Program-made: the position numbers and the translations under genes
Shown here: in pieces, positions 19,477-28,898 of the stretch
Numbering within the stretch: position 1 is the stretch's first letter
How the letters are laid out: each line of letters starts with the position of its first letter
Notes under the pieces: model-generated
The model's input: only the letters and a program-made list of their open reading frames with translations
What the model was told of the DNA's origin: nothing
The model's database searches: none
Source of the DNA: Flavobacteriaceae bacterium
GTDB taxonomy: Bacteria; Bacteroidota; Bacteroidia; Flavobacteriales; Flavobacteriaceae
DNA length: 64,000 nucleotides
Direction: 5' to 3'
NCBI GenBank assembly: GCA_028280265.1
Contig: JANQMD010000012.1
Span: 50,848-114,847 of the forward strand

Positions 19477-20346
19477 ATGGATACCAAGGAGATATTAAAA
19501 AAAGTACGGAAAATTGAGATTAAGACACGCAGGTTGTCTGATCATATCTTTGGGGGCGAATACCATTCGACCTTCAAAGGAAGAGGTATGACTTTTTCTG
19601 AAGTACGGCAATATCAATTTGGAGATGATGTAAGAGCCATCGATTGGAATGTAACTGCTCGATACAACGAGCCTTATGTAAAAGTCTTTGAAGAAGAACG
19701 AGAATTGACCATGATGCTCATGGTCGACGTCTCAGGATCTGAGTTGTTTGGAACGACAGAACAGTTTAAAAAAGATACCGTTACTGAAATTGCGGCGACT
19801 TTGGCTTTTTCTGCCATTCAAAACAACGATAAAGTAGGTCTTATTTTATTTTCAGACGACATTGAATTGTTCATTCCTCCGAAAAAAGGAAAGAGTCACG
19901 TCTTGAGAATCATCCGAGATTTGATTGAATTCACACCAAAAAGTAGAAAAACGAACATTTCCAATGCCTTTAAGTTTTTGAGCAATGTCATGAAGAAAAA
20001 AGCCATTGTGTTTATGCTTTCTGATTTTATGGACGATGATTATGAGCATACCTTAAAGATTGTTGGGAACAAACACGATATCACAGGAATTAGGGTTTAT
20101 GATAAACACGATGAGCAAATTCCTAACCTAGGAATGGTTCCCATGCTCGATGCTGAAACCCAAAAAGTCCAACTGATCAATACCTCATCAAAAACCATCC
20201 GAAGAAATTACAGCGCCAATGCAAAAAGGCTTTCGGATTATTTTCATTCTACATTCAAAAGATCAGGTGCAGGAAGTTTAGATACCAGAGTAGACGAAAG
20301 CTACGTAAAAAAACTATTGGGATATTTTAAACATAAAGGAAGCTAA
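19477..20346 (+). CDS. DUF58 domain protein of the bat operon
   Basis: A 289-residue soluble protein with the DUF58 core (GRGMTFSEVRQYQFGDDVRAIDWNVTAR, split here: GRGMTFSEVRQYQFGDD then VRAIDWNVTAR) followed by a vWA-like fold whose MIDAS-type motif DVSGS is at 84-88. DUF58 proteins accompany MoxR ATPases almost universally and are thought to be their clients or adaptors. The ATG at 19477 is preferred to an in-frame TTG at 19471. It is 73 bp downstream of moxR with no visible terminator between. Confidence 0.9.
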   Translation: MDTKEILKKVRKIEIKTRRLSDHIFGGEYHSTFKGRGMTFSEVRQYQFGDDVRAIDWNVTARYNEPYVKVFEEERELTMMLMVDVSGSELFGTTEQFKKDTVTEIAATLAFSAIQNNDKVGLILFSDDIELFIPPKKGKSHVLRIIRDLIEFTPKSRKTNISNAFKFLSNVMKKKAIVFMLSDFMDDDYEHTLKIVGNKHDITGIRVYDKHDEQIPNLGMVPMLDAETQKVQLINTSSKTIRRNYSANAKRLSDYFHSTFKRSGAGSLDTRVDESYVKKLLGYFKHKGS

Positions 20347-20367
20347 TAACAATGAGCTAATGGAATA

Positions 20368-21345
20368 ATGAATCTATTTGAAAATCTGAACATATCAGCT
20401 TTAACAAAACGAAGAAAGAAATCAATGCATTTCTTATTTTTTCTTCTTTTCTCTTTTCTCTTTGGGAATGCTTTTGCGCAACAAGTAGCCGTAGAAGTTG
20501 ATACCACAAACATTCGAATTGGTGAGCAATTCAACTATCAGATTTCTGTAGACGATACAGCCAATGTAATCATTCCAAAACTCGAATTAAAAGGCTTGGA
20601 AGTTGTCGAGGATTTTAAAATGGACACCATTAAGAGAAACCTGATTAAGAAATATCTCCTAACCGGTTTCGACAGTGGAGCTTTTTACATTCCATCTCAA
20701 CAAATATTCATCAGAAATCGAGCATTTCTTACCGACTCAATACTGATCAATGTCGCCACAGTTGCCATTGATACTACAAAACAGAAAATGTTTCCTATAA
20801 AAGCCATCCAAAGTGAACCCTACACCTTTGATGACTTTAAACAATATATCATTTGGATTGTTCTCGCATTGCTTCTCATAGGCGGACTGATCTATTATCT
20901 AAAAACTCGCAAAAAAGAGGAGACACCGGAGGAAGTTATTGCTGCATTGCCTCCTTTTGAGGAAGCTATTGAAAAGCTCCATCAATTGGATGAAAAATTA
21001 TTATGGCAGAACAACGAAATTAAAAAATACTACAGTGAGCTTACTGAAATTATTAGGGCTTATGTAGAGAAAGAATTGAAAATTCCTGCATTGGAAAGCA
21101 CCACCGATGAACTGATTGAAACACTGACAGATTTTAACGATGCCAAAACGATTGACGCTAGTAAAAATGCAATTGCCAAGCTGAAAGGGTTATTAAGTGA
21201 AGCTGATTTGGTAAAGTTTGCAAAATCGAAACCACTTTCGCATGAGATTGAAGAAGACAGACGCGATGCAGAAGGTATTTTAAATGAATTGAAACCGAAA
21301 CCTGTAATCGAGGAAGAAAACGAAGAGAAGAATGAATTGGAATAA
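20368..21345 (+). CDS. Membrane-anchored protein of the bat operon (DUF4381-like position)
   Basis: A 325-residue protein. A long n-region rich in Lys/Arg (ALTKRRKKS) leads into a hydrophobic signal (FLFFLLFSFLFGNAFA). A ~115-residue extracytoplasmic beta domain comes next, then a transmembrane helix (about 157-177, YIIWIVLALLLIGGLIYYL) and a charged cytoplasmic helical tail. That tail (KLLWQNNEIKKYYSELTEIIRAYVEKEL) resembles the C-terminal part of BatD and DUF4381 proteins. It has no recognised catalytic residues. The end overlaps batA by 14 bp, consistent with translational coupling. A shorter start at residue 20 would keep the hydrophobic core but lose the charged n-region. Confidence 0.7.
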   Translation: MNLFENLNISALTKRRKKSMHFLFFLLFSFLFGNAFAQQVAVEVDTTNIRIGEQFNYQISVDDTANVIIPKLELKGLEVVEDFKMDTIKRNLIKKYLLTGFDSGAFYIPSQQIFIRNRAFLTDSILINVATVAIDTTKQKMFPIKAIQSEPYTFDDFKQYIIWIVLALLLIGGLIYYLKTRKKEETPEEVIAALPPFEEAIEKLHQLDEKLLWQNNEIKKYYSELTEIIRAYVEKELKIPALESTTDELIETLTDFNDAKTIDASKNAIAKLKGLLSEADLVKFAKSKPLSHEIEEDRRDAEGILNELKPKPVIEEENEEKNELE

Positions 21346-22339
21346 TTTTGAGTTTCACAATCCCGAATTTTTGTGGGTACTGCTGATCATCCCGATCTTG
21401 GCCGTATGGTATTTCTTTGTCAGAAAAAAAGATACTGCCGTACTTACTGTATCGAGTGTGAAAGGTTTTGAAGCTAAAAAATCATTTCTTCCTAAGTTAA
21501 AACCACTGCTATACTTTTTTCGCTTGTTGGCCATTACTCTGTTGCTTTTAGCTATGGCGAGACCCAGAAATGTTTCGGTGAGTAAGAAAGTAAAGTCGAA
21601 CCGAGGAATTGACATTGTCATGGCCATTGATGTTTCTGCAAGTATGTTGGCTAGAGATTTAAAGCCTAATAGATTGGAGGCCTTAAAGGTAGTAGCAACT
21701 AACTTTGTCAATAGAAGGCCTAACGATCGTATTGGAATTGTGGTGTATGCCGGAGAAAGTTTTACGCAAACACCTATTACAAGTGATAAAGGCATTGTAA
21801 AAAGAACCATTGCCGATATTAAATGGGGACAATTAGAAGGAGGAACAGCCATTGGTATGGGATTGGGTTCTGCAGTAAATCGCTTGAAGGAAAGTGAAGC
21901 AAAAAGTAAGGTAATCATCCTGCTTACTGATGGGGTGAACAACTCTGGGTTTGTGGACCCAAAAACAGCCACAGACTTGGCAAAAGAATTAAATATCAAA
22001 GTATATACCATAGGAATTGGTACCAACGGAATGGCAGACTTTCCATATAGCAGAGACCCAAGAACAGGGAAATTACAGTTTCGTAAGCAACAGGTAGAGA
22101 TCGATGAAGAATTGCTGAAATACATTGCCAACGAAACCGAAGGAAAATATTTTAGAGCTACAAACAATAACAAGCTACAAGCGATTTATGATGAAATTGA
22201 CAAGCTCGAGAAAACGAAAATTGAAGAATTCAAATATTACAATTATCAAGAAAAGTATCGATTCTTAGTTTTCATTGCTGGAGGGCTATTGTTGTTTGAG
22301 TTTTTATTGAGAAATACACTATTTAGAAGTTTTATATAG
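21332..22339 (+). CDS. batA: Aerotolerance protein BatA (vWA domain)
   Basis: A 335-residue membrane protein with two N-terminal transmembrane helices (about 13-30 and 59-76), a von Willebrand A domain with an intact MIDAS motif DVSAS (100-104) and a threonine in ITSD, and a C-terminal helix (about 310-325). This is the topology of BatA/BatB proteins, which present the vWA domain for metal-dependent protein contacts. First described from Bacteroides fragilis aerotolerance; in aerobic flavobacteria the role is probably general envelope stress or complex assembly. It overlaps the preceding gene and is separated from batB by an unusual 100-bp AT-rich gap. Confidence 0.92.
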   Translation: MNWNNFEFHNPEFLWVLLIIPILAVWYFFVRKKDTAVLTVSSVKGFEAKKSFLPKLKPLLYFFRLLAITLLLLAMARPRNVSVSKKVKSNRGIDIVMAIDVSASMLARDLKPNRLEALKVVATNFVNRRPNDRIGIVVYAGESFTQTPITSDKGIVKRTIADIKWGQLEGGTAIGMGLGSAVNRLKESEAKSKVIILLTDGVNNSGFVDPKTATDLAKELNIKVYTIGIGTNGMADFPYSRDPRTGKLQFRKQQVEIDEELLKYIANETEGKYFRATNNNKLQAIYDEIDKLEKTKIEEFKYYNYQEKYRFLVFIAGGLLLFEFLLRNTLFRSFI

Positions 22340-22439
22340 TAATTGAAAAATTAAAAGATTGAAGAATTGAAAGACACAGGAATTAAACGTGATTTATTGA
22401 ATTATTAAATCTTTCAATCATTAAATTATTGAATAAATA
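22340..22439. repeat. AT-rich imperfect inverted repeat between batA and batB
   Basis: The only sizeable gap inside the second half of the operon. It contains ATTAAAAGATTGAAGAATTG and, in the opposite sense, ATTATTAAATCTTTCAATC, which pair imperfectly over about 25 bp. It looks like a small interspersed spacer element rather than coding DNA. Confidence 0.45.
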
Positions 22440-23480
22440 ATGTACAAAATAGAAGAACCCATATATTTTTATTTCTTCGCTGCAATTCCTGTTATTGTAG
22501 TCATATTTCTATTGGTACTCTGGTGGAAAAAAAGAACACAACGCAAGTTTTCCAATCATACGCTACTGGCAAAACTAGCGCCCAATATTTCTGTTTTCAA
22601 ATCTGTGTTGAAATTGTTGTTTTTCATCCTAGGAATCTCCTTTTTAATTTTAGCCTTGGTCAATCCCAAAATGGGCACCAAACTACAGACCGTAAAAAGG
22701 GAAGGTGTTGATGTTGTTTTTGCGCTGGATGTATCCAAAAGCATGCTTGCTGAAGACATTGCTCCTAACCGATTGGAGAAATCAAAACAAATCATTTCCA
22801 AAATCATTGACAAGTTGGGCAGTGATCGTGTGGGAGTAATTATTTATGCAGGAAACTCCTATCCTTTGCTTCCCATTACAACCGATCATGCGGCAGCCAA
22901 AATGTTCTTGCAAAATGCCAATCCAGATTTGGTCTCTAGTCAGGGTACTGCGATCAATGAAGCTCTGGATTTGGCAAAAACATATTACAACAATGACGAG
23001 CAGACCAATCGTTTTTTAATCATTATCTCCGATGGTGAAGATCATCAAGACGAAACCAAACAGGTCGCTCAAAACATTGCCAACGAAGGCATTAAAGTCT
23101 ATACCATTGGTGTAGGGACTGAAAAAGGAGGCCCTATTCCATTAAAAATCAATGGGTCTTTAATTGGATACAAAAAAGATCGTAAGGGAGAGACAGTTAT
23201 TACCCAAAGAAAACCAGACGTTTTGCAGGGAATTGCAGATGCTGCAAACGGCAACTATATTGATGGAAATAAAACAGACAAACCTGTAAAAACCATCGAA
23301 GATGTAATTGGAAACGCTCAAAAAAGTGAATTTGAGTCGAAACAATTTTCAGATTACAAAGACCAATTTCAGTGGTTTTTGGGAATCGGTATTTTATTTT
23401 TAGTCTTGGATATTTTCCTCTTAGATAAGAAAACCAAATGGCTAAGAAAAGTTGATTTATTTAACGAAGAAGATAAGTAA
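22440..23480 (+). CDS. batB: Aerotolerance protein BatB (vWA domain)
   Basis: A 346-residue paralogue of BatA with two N-terminal helices (about 10-28 and 56-75), a vWA domain with the MIDAS motif DVSKS (97-101) and ITTD, and a C-terminal transmembrane helix (WFLGIGILFLVLDIFLL). The stop codon TAA shares its last A with the ATG of batC (TAATG), which couples their translation. BatA and BatB are expected to form a membrane complex with the TPR protein BatC; this follows from family knowledge, not from the sequence alone. Confidence 0.92.
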   Translation: MYKIEEPIYFYFFAAIPVIVVIFLLVLWWKKRTQRKFSNHTLLAKLAPNISVFKSVLKLLFFILGISFLILALVNPKMGTKLQTVKREGVDVVFALDVSKSMLAEDIAPNRLEKSKQIISKIIDKLGSDRVGVIIYAGNSYPLLPITTDHAAAKMFLQNANPDLVSSQGTAINEALDLAKTYYNNDEQTNRFLIIISDGEDHQDETKQVAQNIANEGIKVYTIGVGTEKGGPIPLKINGSLIGYKKDRKGETVITQRKPDVLQGIADAANGNYIDGNKTDKPVKTIEDVIGNAQKSEFESKQFSDYKDQFQWFLGIGILFLVLDIFLLDKKTKWLRKVDLFNEEDK

Positions 23481-24295
23481 TGAATACCATGAAGAAACTA
23501 CAATACATACTAGGAATCGTCTTTTTATTCTTTGGGTTTGCCATGCAGGCTCAAAAGGATTCTATTGCAATACAAAGAGAAGCCAGAAAGCATGTTCGAG
23601 AGGGGAACAAATTATACGAGAAGAAAAACTACACAGATGCTACTGCCGCTTACAAAAAGGCACTGAATAAAAATAGCATCTATAAAAAAGCAACCTACAA
23701 CTTAGGAAATGCACTCTACCAGCAAAAGAATTTTAAGGAAGCACTCCCTCAATATGAATTAGCTGCCAAAGCTGCTGAAGATAAGCCTACCAAAGCCGAA
23801 GCCTTTCACAATATTGGCAACGCGCACATGGAAAATAAAAATTACCAAGGTGCTGTAGATGCTTATAAAAACTCACTGAGAAACAATCCAAATGACGATG
23901 AAACACGTTACAATTTAGCCGTTGCCAAAAAACTTCTGAAAAAACAAAATCAGAATAAAAAGAACGACAAAAACAAGAATAAAAAGGACAACAAAAAGGA
24001 CAATAAGAAGAACAAGAACGATCAAAATAAAGACAAAAAAGACGGCAAGGATAAAGAGAAGAAGGATCCTAAAAAGGATGGCGATAAAGGAGATGAGAAT
24101 AAGGACAAAAAGAATCAGGATCCAAAGAAAAATGACAAGAAAAAGAAGCAACAAAAACCCAGGCAGGGAAAAATGACTCCTCAGCAAGTAAAGCAGCTCC
24201 TAGAGAGTTTAAACAACGAGGAGAAGAAAACCCAAAAGAAACTCAATGCTAAAAAAGCAAGGGGTAAAAAAGTAAAACAAGAAAAAGACTGGTAA
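23480..24295 (+). CDS. batC: Aerotolerance protein BatC (TPR repeats, Lys-rich tail)
   Basis: A 271-residue secreted or periplasm-facing protein. It begins with a signal peptide (ending FAMQAQ) and three or four TPR units (about 35-150, e.g. YKKATYNLGNALYQQKNFKEA, split after ALYQ). An extremely Lys/Asn/Asp-rich low-complexity tail follows (about 155-235, repeats of KKDNKK and KDKKDGKD). The tail corresponds to an A-rich DNA stretch at 23940-24150. TPRs suggest it scaffolds BatA/BatB. A second ATG at codon 4 is an equally good start. The long basic tail is common in flavobacterial BatC proteins and varies in length. Confidence 0.88.
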   Translation: MNTMKKLQYILGIVFLFFGFAMQAQKDSIAIQREARKHVREGNKLYEKKNYTDATAAYKKALNKNSIYKKATYNLGNALYQQKNFKEALPQYELAAKAAEDKPTKAEAFHNIGNAHMENKNYQGAVDAYKNSLRNNPNDDETRYNLAVAKKLLKKQNQNKKNDKNKNKKDNKKDNKKNKNDQNKDKKDGKDKEKKDPKKDGDKGDENKDKKNQDPKKNDKKKKQQKPRQGKMTPQQVKQLLESLNNEEKKTQKKLNAKKARGKKVKQEKDW

Positions 24296-24314
24296 TTTTT
24301 TTTATTTTGCAGCA

Positions 24315-26093
24315 ATGAAGCGATTGAAGTTGACGTTTATACCATTATTGTTTCTGCTTGTAGCGACAAGCTTTTCTCTCTGTGCCCAAAATGATCCTAC
24401 CCTAACTGCTACAGTGAGTAAAAATAAATTGGGTGTCAATCAAAGGTTGAAAATCGAGTTCAAAGTCAACAGACAAGGTGCCGATAATTTTACGCCTCCT
24501 AATTTTCGAAATTTTAGAGTCATTAGTGGCCCTTTTACCGCCATCAGTCAATCGTGGATAAACGGAAAATCTAGCTATTCACAATCCTATACCTATATCA
24601 TTCAACCTCTAAAAAAAGGTGAGCACCTCATTCCTAAGGCTAGTATTGAATTGAATGGAAAGACACTTGATTCAAAACCTGTTAAGGTGATTGTTTTACC
24701 TCCTGTTGAAATTCCAAAAGATCCCAACGATCCAGATTATATCGCACAGCAAAACATCCATTTGGTTGCAGAGATTTCTAAGGGCAACCCTTATGTTGGT
24801 GAAGGGGTATATGTAGAATACCGTTTGTATATCAGCGAGAATATCAACGTATATGACAATGCTGTTACAGAAGCACCTCAATACAATGGTTTTTGGCATC
24901 AAAACATTAAAATGAACGGGGTTCCTGTTAAGATTGGAAAGTACAACGGAGAACGCTATCGCTATGCTGTGCTGGAAAAAGCACTTTTAATTCCTACAAA
25001 ATCTGGGAAATTGAGTATTGAACCTATGAAGATGGATATTGTCATTGGTGTCCCAACAGGAAGAACAGATTTCTTTGGAAATCCTATCACCAAAAATATT
25101 CGAAGAACTTTTGCTTCTGCCAAGAAAATTGTAAGAGCAAAAGAGCTACCTATGGAAGGGAAACCTGAAAGTTTCAATGGAGCTGTGGGTGATTTCAACT
25201 TTGCCGTTTCTGTGAGCAGGGACATTTTAAAATCCAATGAAAGTGCTCGCATTCTGGTAAATGTAAATGGAAAAGGAAATTTGAAGTTATTTGAATTACC
25301 AGACATTAAAACTCCTGCTGAATTGGAAGTTTTCACTCCCGAACAAAAAGAAAAAGTGAATGTTACTTCTACAGGTCTTAAAGGGACGATTACTAAAAGT
25401 TACACCGTAGTTCCTGAATACAAAGGGAAATACAAGATTCCAAGTACAGAGTTCTCTTACTTCGATCCTAAGAAGAAAAAATATTTCACTTTAGTTTCAG
25501 AAGATCTTTTTGTTGAAGTTTTGGAAGGAAAAGAAATCAATACCAAGTCCGATAACAATACTGTTTCCAAAAGAGATGTTGTTGAAACTGGAGCAGACTT
25601 TAGATACATTCAAACAAAATCTTCTTTCGCTACGATAAAAACGGTCGATTTCTTCAAATCGAACAGCTACTATTTGCTGCTTTTATTGCCTCTTTTATTC
25701 ATTCCTATCGGAATTCTTATTGCCAAGAGAAATGAAGCAAGAAGTAATGATGTCATTGGAAATAAATTACGAAAGGCTGATCGCCTTGCGAAAAAATTCC
25801 TGTCGGAAGCTAAAAAACAGATTGGCCAGAAAGAAGCCTTCTATGTTGCGTTGGAAAAAGCATTGCACAACTATTTAAAAGCCAAATTACGTATTGAAAC
25901 ATCTGAGATTAGCAAAGACCGAATTACGGAATTGCTTGAAGGTAAAAATGTGGAAGCATCATCCATTGCCTCATTTATTGATGTATTTAACAGTTGTGAT
26001 ATGGCTCGTTATTCTCCAGTAACCACTGTAGAAATGAATCAAGATTATGAAAAAGCAAAACAAGCCATTACAGAAATTGATAAACAGTTATAG
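24315..26093 (+). CDS. batD: Aerotolerance protein BatD
   Basis: A 592-residue protein. It has a signal peptide (ending FSLCAQ), a large extracytoplasmic region of successive beta-sandwich domains (residues ~25-440, with VGVNQRLKIEFKV-like and GKGNLKLFELPD segments) and one transmembrane helix (about 455-472, YYLLLLLPLLFIPIGILI). A helical cytoplasmic end of about 120 residues follows. This is the BatD/DUF oxygen-tolerance layout. It probably provides the periplasmic part of the Bat complex. It lies 19 bp after batC, and one base separates its stop from the batE ATG. Confidence 0.92.
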   Translation: MKRLKLTFIPLLFLLVATSFSLCAQNDPTLTATVSKNKLGVNQRLKIEFKVNRQGADNFTPPNFRNFRVISGPFTAISQSWINGKSSYSQSYTYIIQPLKKGEHLIPKASIELNGKTLDSKPVKVIVLPPVEIPKDPNDPDYIAQQNIHLVAEISKGNPYVGEGVYVEYRLYISENINVYDNAVTEAPQYNGFWHQNIKMNGVPVKIGKYNGERYRYAVLEKALLIPTKSGKLSIEPMKMDIVIGVPTGRTDFFGNPITKNIRRTFASAKKIVRAKELPMEGKPESFNGAVGDFNFAVSVSRDILKSNESARILVNVNGKGNLKLFELPDIKTPAELEVFTPEQKEKVNVTSTGLKGTITKSYTVVPEYKGKYKIPSTEFSYFDPKKKKYFTLVSEDLFVEVLEGKEINTKSDNNTVSKRDVVETGADFRYIQTKSSFATIKTVDFFKSNSYYLLLLLPLLFIPIGILIAKRNEARSNDVIGNKLRKADRLAKKFLSEAKKQIGQKEAFYVALEKALHNYLKAKLRIETSEISKDRITELLEGKNVEASSIASFIDVFNSCDMARYSPVTTVEMNQDYEKAKQAITEIDKQL

Positions 26094-26094
26094 C

Positions 26095-26853
26095 ATGAAA
26101 CGATTATTCCTTTTATTGTGCATCGTAAGTCAGGCTGTTTTCTCACAATCTGCAGAAGATTTATTTGCAACAGCAAATGAGCAATACAAACTTGAAAAAT
26201 ACGAGGAGGCTATTGATAGCTATCAAAAAATACAGGATTTAGGGGTCTCTTCTTCTGAATTGTACTTTAACCTAGGGAACTGTTATTACAAATTAAACAA
26301 AGTAGCTCCTTCCATCTATAACTATGAAAAAGCATTGATCTTAAATCCGTTGAATGAAGACGCGCAAAACAATTTAATTTTTGCCAAAAGACTCACGATT
26401 GATAACATCAAAGAACTTCCAAAGTCTGTTTTTCAAAAATTAGATGAGTCTTTCATCAAAAAGCTATCCTACAACGAATGGGCGCTTGTCTCTGTAATTC
26501 TTTCTGTATTGGGATCCCTATTCTTTTTACTTTTCTACTTTGCGTATACTCCTTCTAGAAAGCGCTTGTTTTTTGTAACCAGCATTCTCAGCTTTTTATT
26601 GCTTATTACAAGCTCTGCTCTTACATACAAAGAATACATGTATACAAAAAATAATATTGAAGCCATTGTATTTGCTCAACAGACTGAGATTAAAAACGCT
26701 CCCACCTTAAACAGTGAAAGTATTTTTACCCTACACGAAGGAACTAAAGTAAAAGTTTTAGACACTGTAGATAATTGGAAAAAGATTCGCATTGCTGACG
26801 GAAAAATCGGCTGGATCGTTTCTGAAGAGCTGAAAGTATTGCGTATTTTTTAA
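26095..26853 (+). CDS. batE: Aerotolerance protein BatE (TPR and SH3 domains)
   Basis: A 252-residue protein. The ATG at 26095 immediately follows the batD stop and begins a signal peptide (MKRLFLLLCIVSQAVFSQ), so the earlier in-frame codon at 26047 is rejected. Two TPR units come next (ANEQYKLEKYEEAIDSYQKI, ELYFNLGNCYYKLNKVA). Two transmembrane helices (about 128-148 and 158-176) and a C-terminal bacterial SH3 domain (NAPTLNSESIFTLHEGTKVKVLD ... GWI, written in parts) complete it. It closes the bat operon; the SH3 domain may contact peptidoglycan, which would place the complex at the cell wall. Confidence 0.9.
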   Translation: MKRLFLLLCIVSQAVFSQSAEDLFATANEQYKLEKYEEAIDSYQKIQDLGVSSSELYFNLGNCYYKLNKVAPSIYNYEKALILNPLNEDAQNNLIFAKRLTIDNIKELPKSVFQKLDESFIKKLSYNEWALVSVILSVLGSLFFLLFYFAYTPSRKRLFFVTSILSFLLLITSSALTYKEYMYTKNNIEAIVFAQQTEIKNAPTLNSESIFTLHEGTKVKVLDTVDNWKKIRIADGKIGWIVSEELKVLRIF

Positions 26854-26908
26854 AGATTTTTAACGAAATACTCCCCTGTTATTGTATATTTACTTATTTC
26901 GTTTTCGG

Positions 26909-27208
26909 ATGGCAAAACTATTCATAACATACCTTTTCACTGTAATTTTAGCAGTTTCTTTCGTAGCTCCTACATACATGAGTCTAGTAGAAGGAACCTG
27001 CGAAATGACAGAAATTGCCGATTTGGGCGAAGATGAAGAAAACAAAGGAAACGAAACCAAAGACTTGGATGTAAAAATCTATTACCCTCAGAATAGTATG
27101 CTTACACAAGCAGATTCTAAAAAAGAAAAACGGTTTAATTTTTACCTAAAAAATTATAACTCTTACGAGAAGAAATTAACTTCTCCACCGCCGGAAAACC
27201 TCTCTTAA
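26909..27208 (+). CDS. Small secreted or membrane-anchored acidic protein
   Basis: A 99-residue protein starting at the ATG at 26909 (an earlier in-frame codon at 26882 adds nine residues before the hydrophobic segment). A hydrophobic N-terminus (LFITYLFTVILAVSFVAPTY) is followed by a short acidic stretch (EIADLGEDEENKGNETKD) and a polar C-terminus ending PPPENLS. I do not recognise a domain. It sits between the bat operon (55 bp) and the SulP transporter (77 bp), so it may be read with either. Small proteins of this kind are seen in flavobacteria but have no assigned function that I know of. Confidence 0.55.
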   Translation: MAKLFITYLFTVILAVSFVAPTYMSLVEGTCEMTEIADLGEDEENKGNETKDLDVKIYYPQNSMLTQADSKKEKRFNFYLKNYNSYEKKLTSPPPENLS

Positions 27209-27285
27209 ACTCGGCATCATCATCAAAAGTAACGTATAACCTAATTGAATCTCTTATACAAAAGAGATCACAAACATTTTTTATC

Positions 27286-28878
27286 ATGTTTAAAACTATT
27301 AAAAGTGATTTACCCGCTAGTATAGTGGTGTTTTTTGTCGCATTACCCTTGTGTTTGGGTATCGCATTGGCCAGTGGAGCCCCTCTTTTTTCAGGATTAA
27401 TCGCTGGGATCATCGGAGGAATTGTTGTCGGTTCCTTAAGTGGCTCTAAAATTGGGGTAAGTGGTCCTGCTGCTGGATTGGCCGCTATTGTTTTTGCTGC
27501 GATAGCAAGTCTTGGATATCAAAACTTTTTACTCGCCGTAGTATTGGCAGGTGTTATCCAATTAATTTTCGGATTCCTGAAATTGGGAATCATAGGATAT
27601 TACTTCCCTTCTTCTGTAATTAAAGGAATGCTAACTGGTATTGGTATTATTATCATCTTAAAGCAGATTCCTCATTTCTTTGGAATGGATGCAGATCCTC
27701 AAGGTGATTTCGCCTTTCTTCAAGTAGATGGAGAAAATACCTTAACAGAACTCCTAAAAGCGGTGAATGCTCTTGTAAGTGGAAACATTAGTTTTGGAGC
27801 GACTATCATTGCAATTATCTCTATGGCTATTCTACTGTTATGGTCTAATGTTTTGGTTAAAAAAGGAAAGATTTTCCAGCTGATTCAAGGACCTCTTGTA
27901 GCTGTTGTTGTTGGGATCATCTTTTTTGTTATGACACAAGGAAATAGTTCTTTGGCTATTGAAAGCTCTCATTTGGTAAATGTTCCTGTCCCAGAAGATA
28001 TGGACTCTTTCTTTGCTCAATTTACCTTTCCAAACTTTGGTGTGATTGGAGACCCTAATATCTGGGTCGTGGCCTTTACTATTGCCCTAGTAGCAAGTCT
28101 AGAAACCTTGTTGTGTGTGGAAGCGACAGACAAATTGGATCCTAGTAAAAATGTAACTCCAACCAATCGCGAATTGTTAGCTCAAGGAACAGGGAACCTT
28201 CTTTCTGGATTGATTGGAGGATTGCCAATTACACAAGTTATTGTAAGAAGTTCTGCAAACATTCAATCTGGAGGAAAGAGCAAAGCATCTGCAGTAATCC
28301 ATGGATTCTTCTTATTGATTTCTGTGATGTTAATTCCTACTTTATTAAATAAGATTCCTCTGTCTGTTTTAGCAGCTATACTATTTATTGTAGGTTTTAA
28401 ATTGGCAAAACCATCTACATTCAAGCAAATGTTTAGTCTAGGATGGAAGCAATGGGTGCCTTTTATGGTAACCGTATTGGTGATTGTATTCAAAGACTTA
28501 CTATGGGGAATTGGAATGGGATTGACCGTAGGGATTGTAGTGATTTTAATTAAAAGTTTCCAAAACTCTCACTTCTTACACATCGAAGACGAAAGCAATG
28601 GAAGCAACAAAGTAAAAATGACCTTGGCAGAAGAAGTTACTTTCTTTAACAAAGGGGCTATTTTAACTGAATTAGATCGATTACCAGAAAACACAAATCT
28701 GGAATTAGATGTTCGAAAAACTCGTTACCTAGATAATGATATTATTGAAATCTTAGAAGACTTTGCATTCAAAGCAAAAGAAAGAAATATCAATATTACA
28801 TTATTATCTGAGCGAGGCACTATTGAAAATCCAGAGAGTTTTATTGAATTTTTCAAACTAAATCCTAAAATAAACTAA
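27286..28878 (+). CDS. SulP family anion transporter (probable bicarbonate transporter)
   Basis: A 530-residue transporter with 10-12 hydrophobic helices, opening with the SulP signature (DLPASIVVFFVALPLCLGIALASGAPL, split after VALPLCL) and GLIAGIIGGIVVGSLSGS. A short STAS-like cytoplasmic end follows (about 450-525, MTLAEEVTFFNKGAILTELDR). SulP proteins carry sulfate, bicarbonate or other anions. Here the next gene, 20 bp on, is a beta-carbonic anhydrase, which argues for bicarbonate transport as in BicA. The pairing is established for SulP/carbonic anhydrase operons and fusions; the substrate here remains inference. Confidence 0.88.
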   Translation: MFKTIKSDLPASIVVFFVALPLCLGIALASGAPLFSGLIAGIIGGIVVGSLSGSKIGVSGPAAGLAAIVFAAIASLGYQNFLLAVVLAGVIQLIFGFLKLGIIGYYFPSSVIKGMLTGIGIIIILKQIPHFFGMDADPQGDFAFLQVDGENTLTELLKAVNALVSGNISFGATIIAIISMAILLLWSNVLVKKGKIFQLIQGPLVAVVVGIIFFVMTQGNSSLAIESSHLVNVPVPEDMDSFFAQFTFPNFGVIGDPNIWVVAFTIALVASLETLLCVEATDKLDPSKNVTPTNRELLAQGTGNLLSGLIGGLPITQVIVRSSANIQSGGKSKASAVIHGFFLLISVMLIPTLLNKIPLSVLAAILFIVGFKLAKPSTFKQMFSLGWKQWVPFMVTVLVIVFKDLLWGIGMGLTVGIVVILIKSFQNSHFLHIEDESNGSNKVKMTLAEEVTFFNKGAILTELDRLPENTNLELDVRKTRYLDNDIIEILEDFAFKAKERNINITLLSERGTIENPESFIEFFKLNPKIN

Positions 28879-28898
28879 ACCACTTAAAAAGAGAAATT

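Noticed and set aside
21355..22173. A 272-codon open frame antisense to batA
   Set aside because: It mirrors the batA reading frame; batA has intact MIDAS and membrane segments, so this is a shadow frame. Similar antisense frames inside the CHU_C gene, batD and the carbonic anhydrase were dropped for the same reason.
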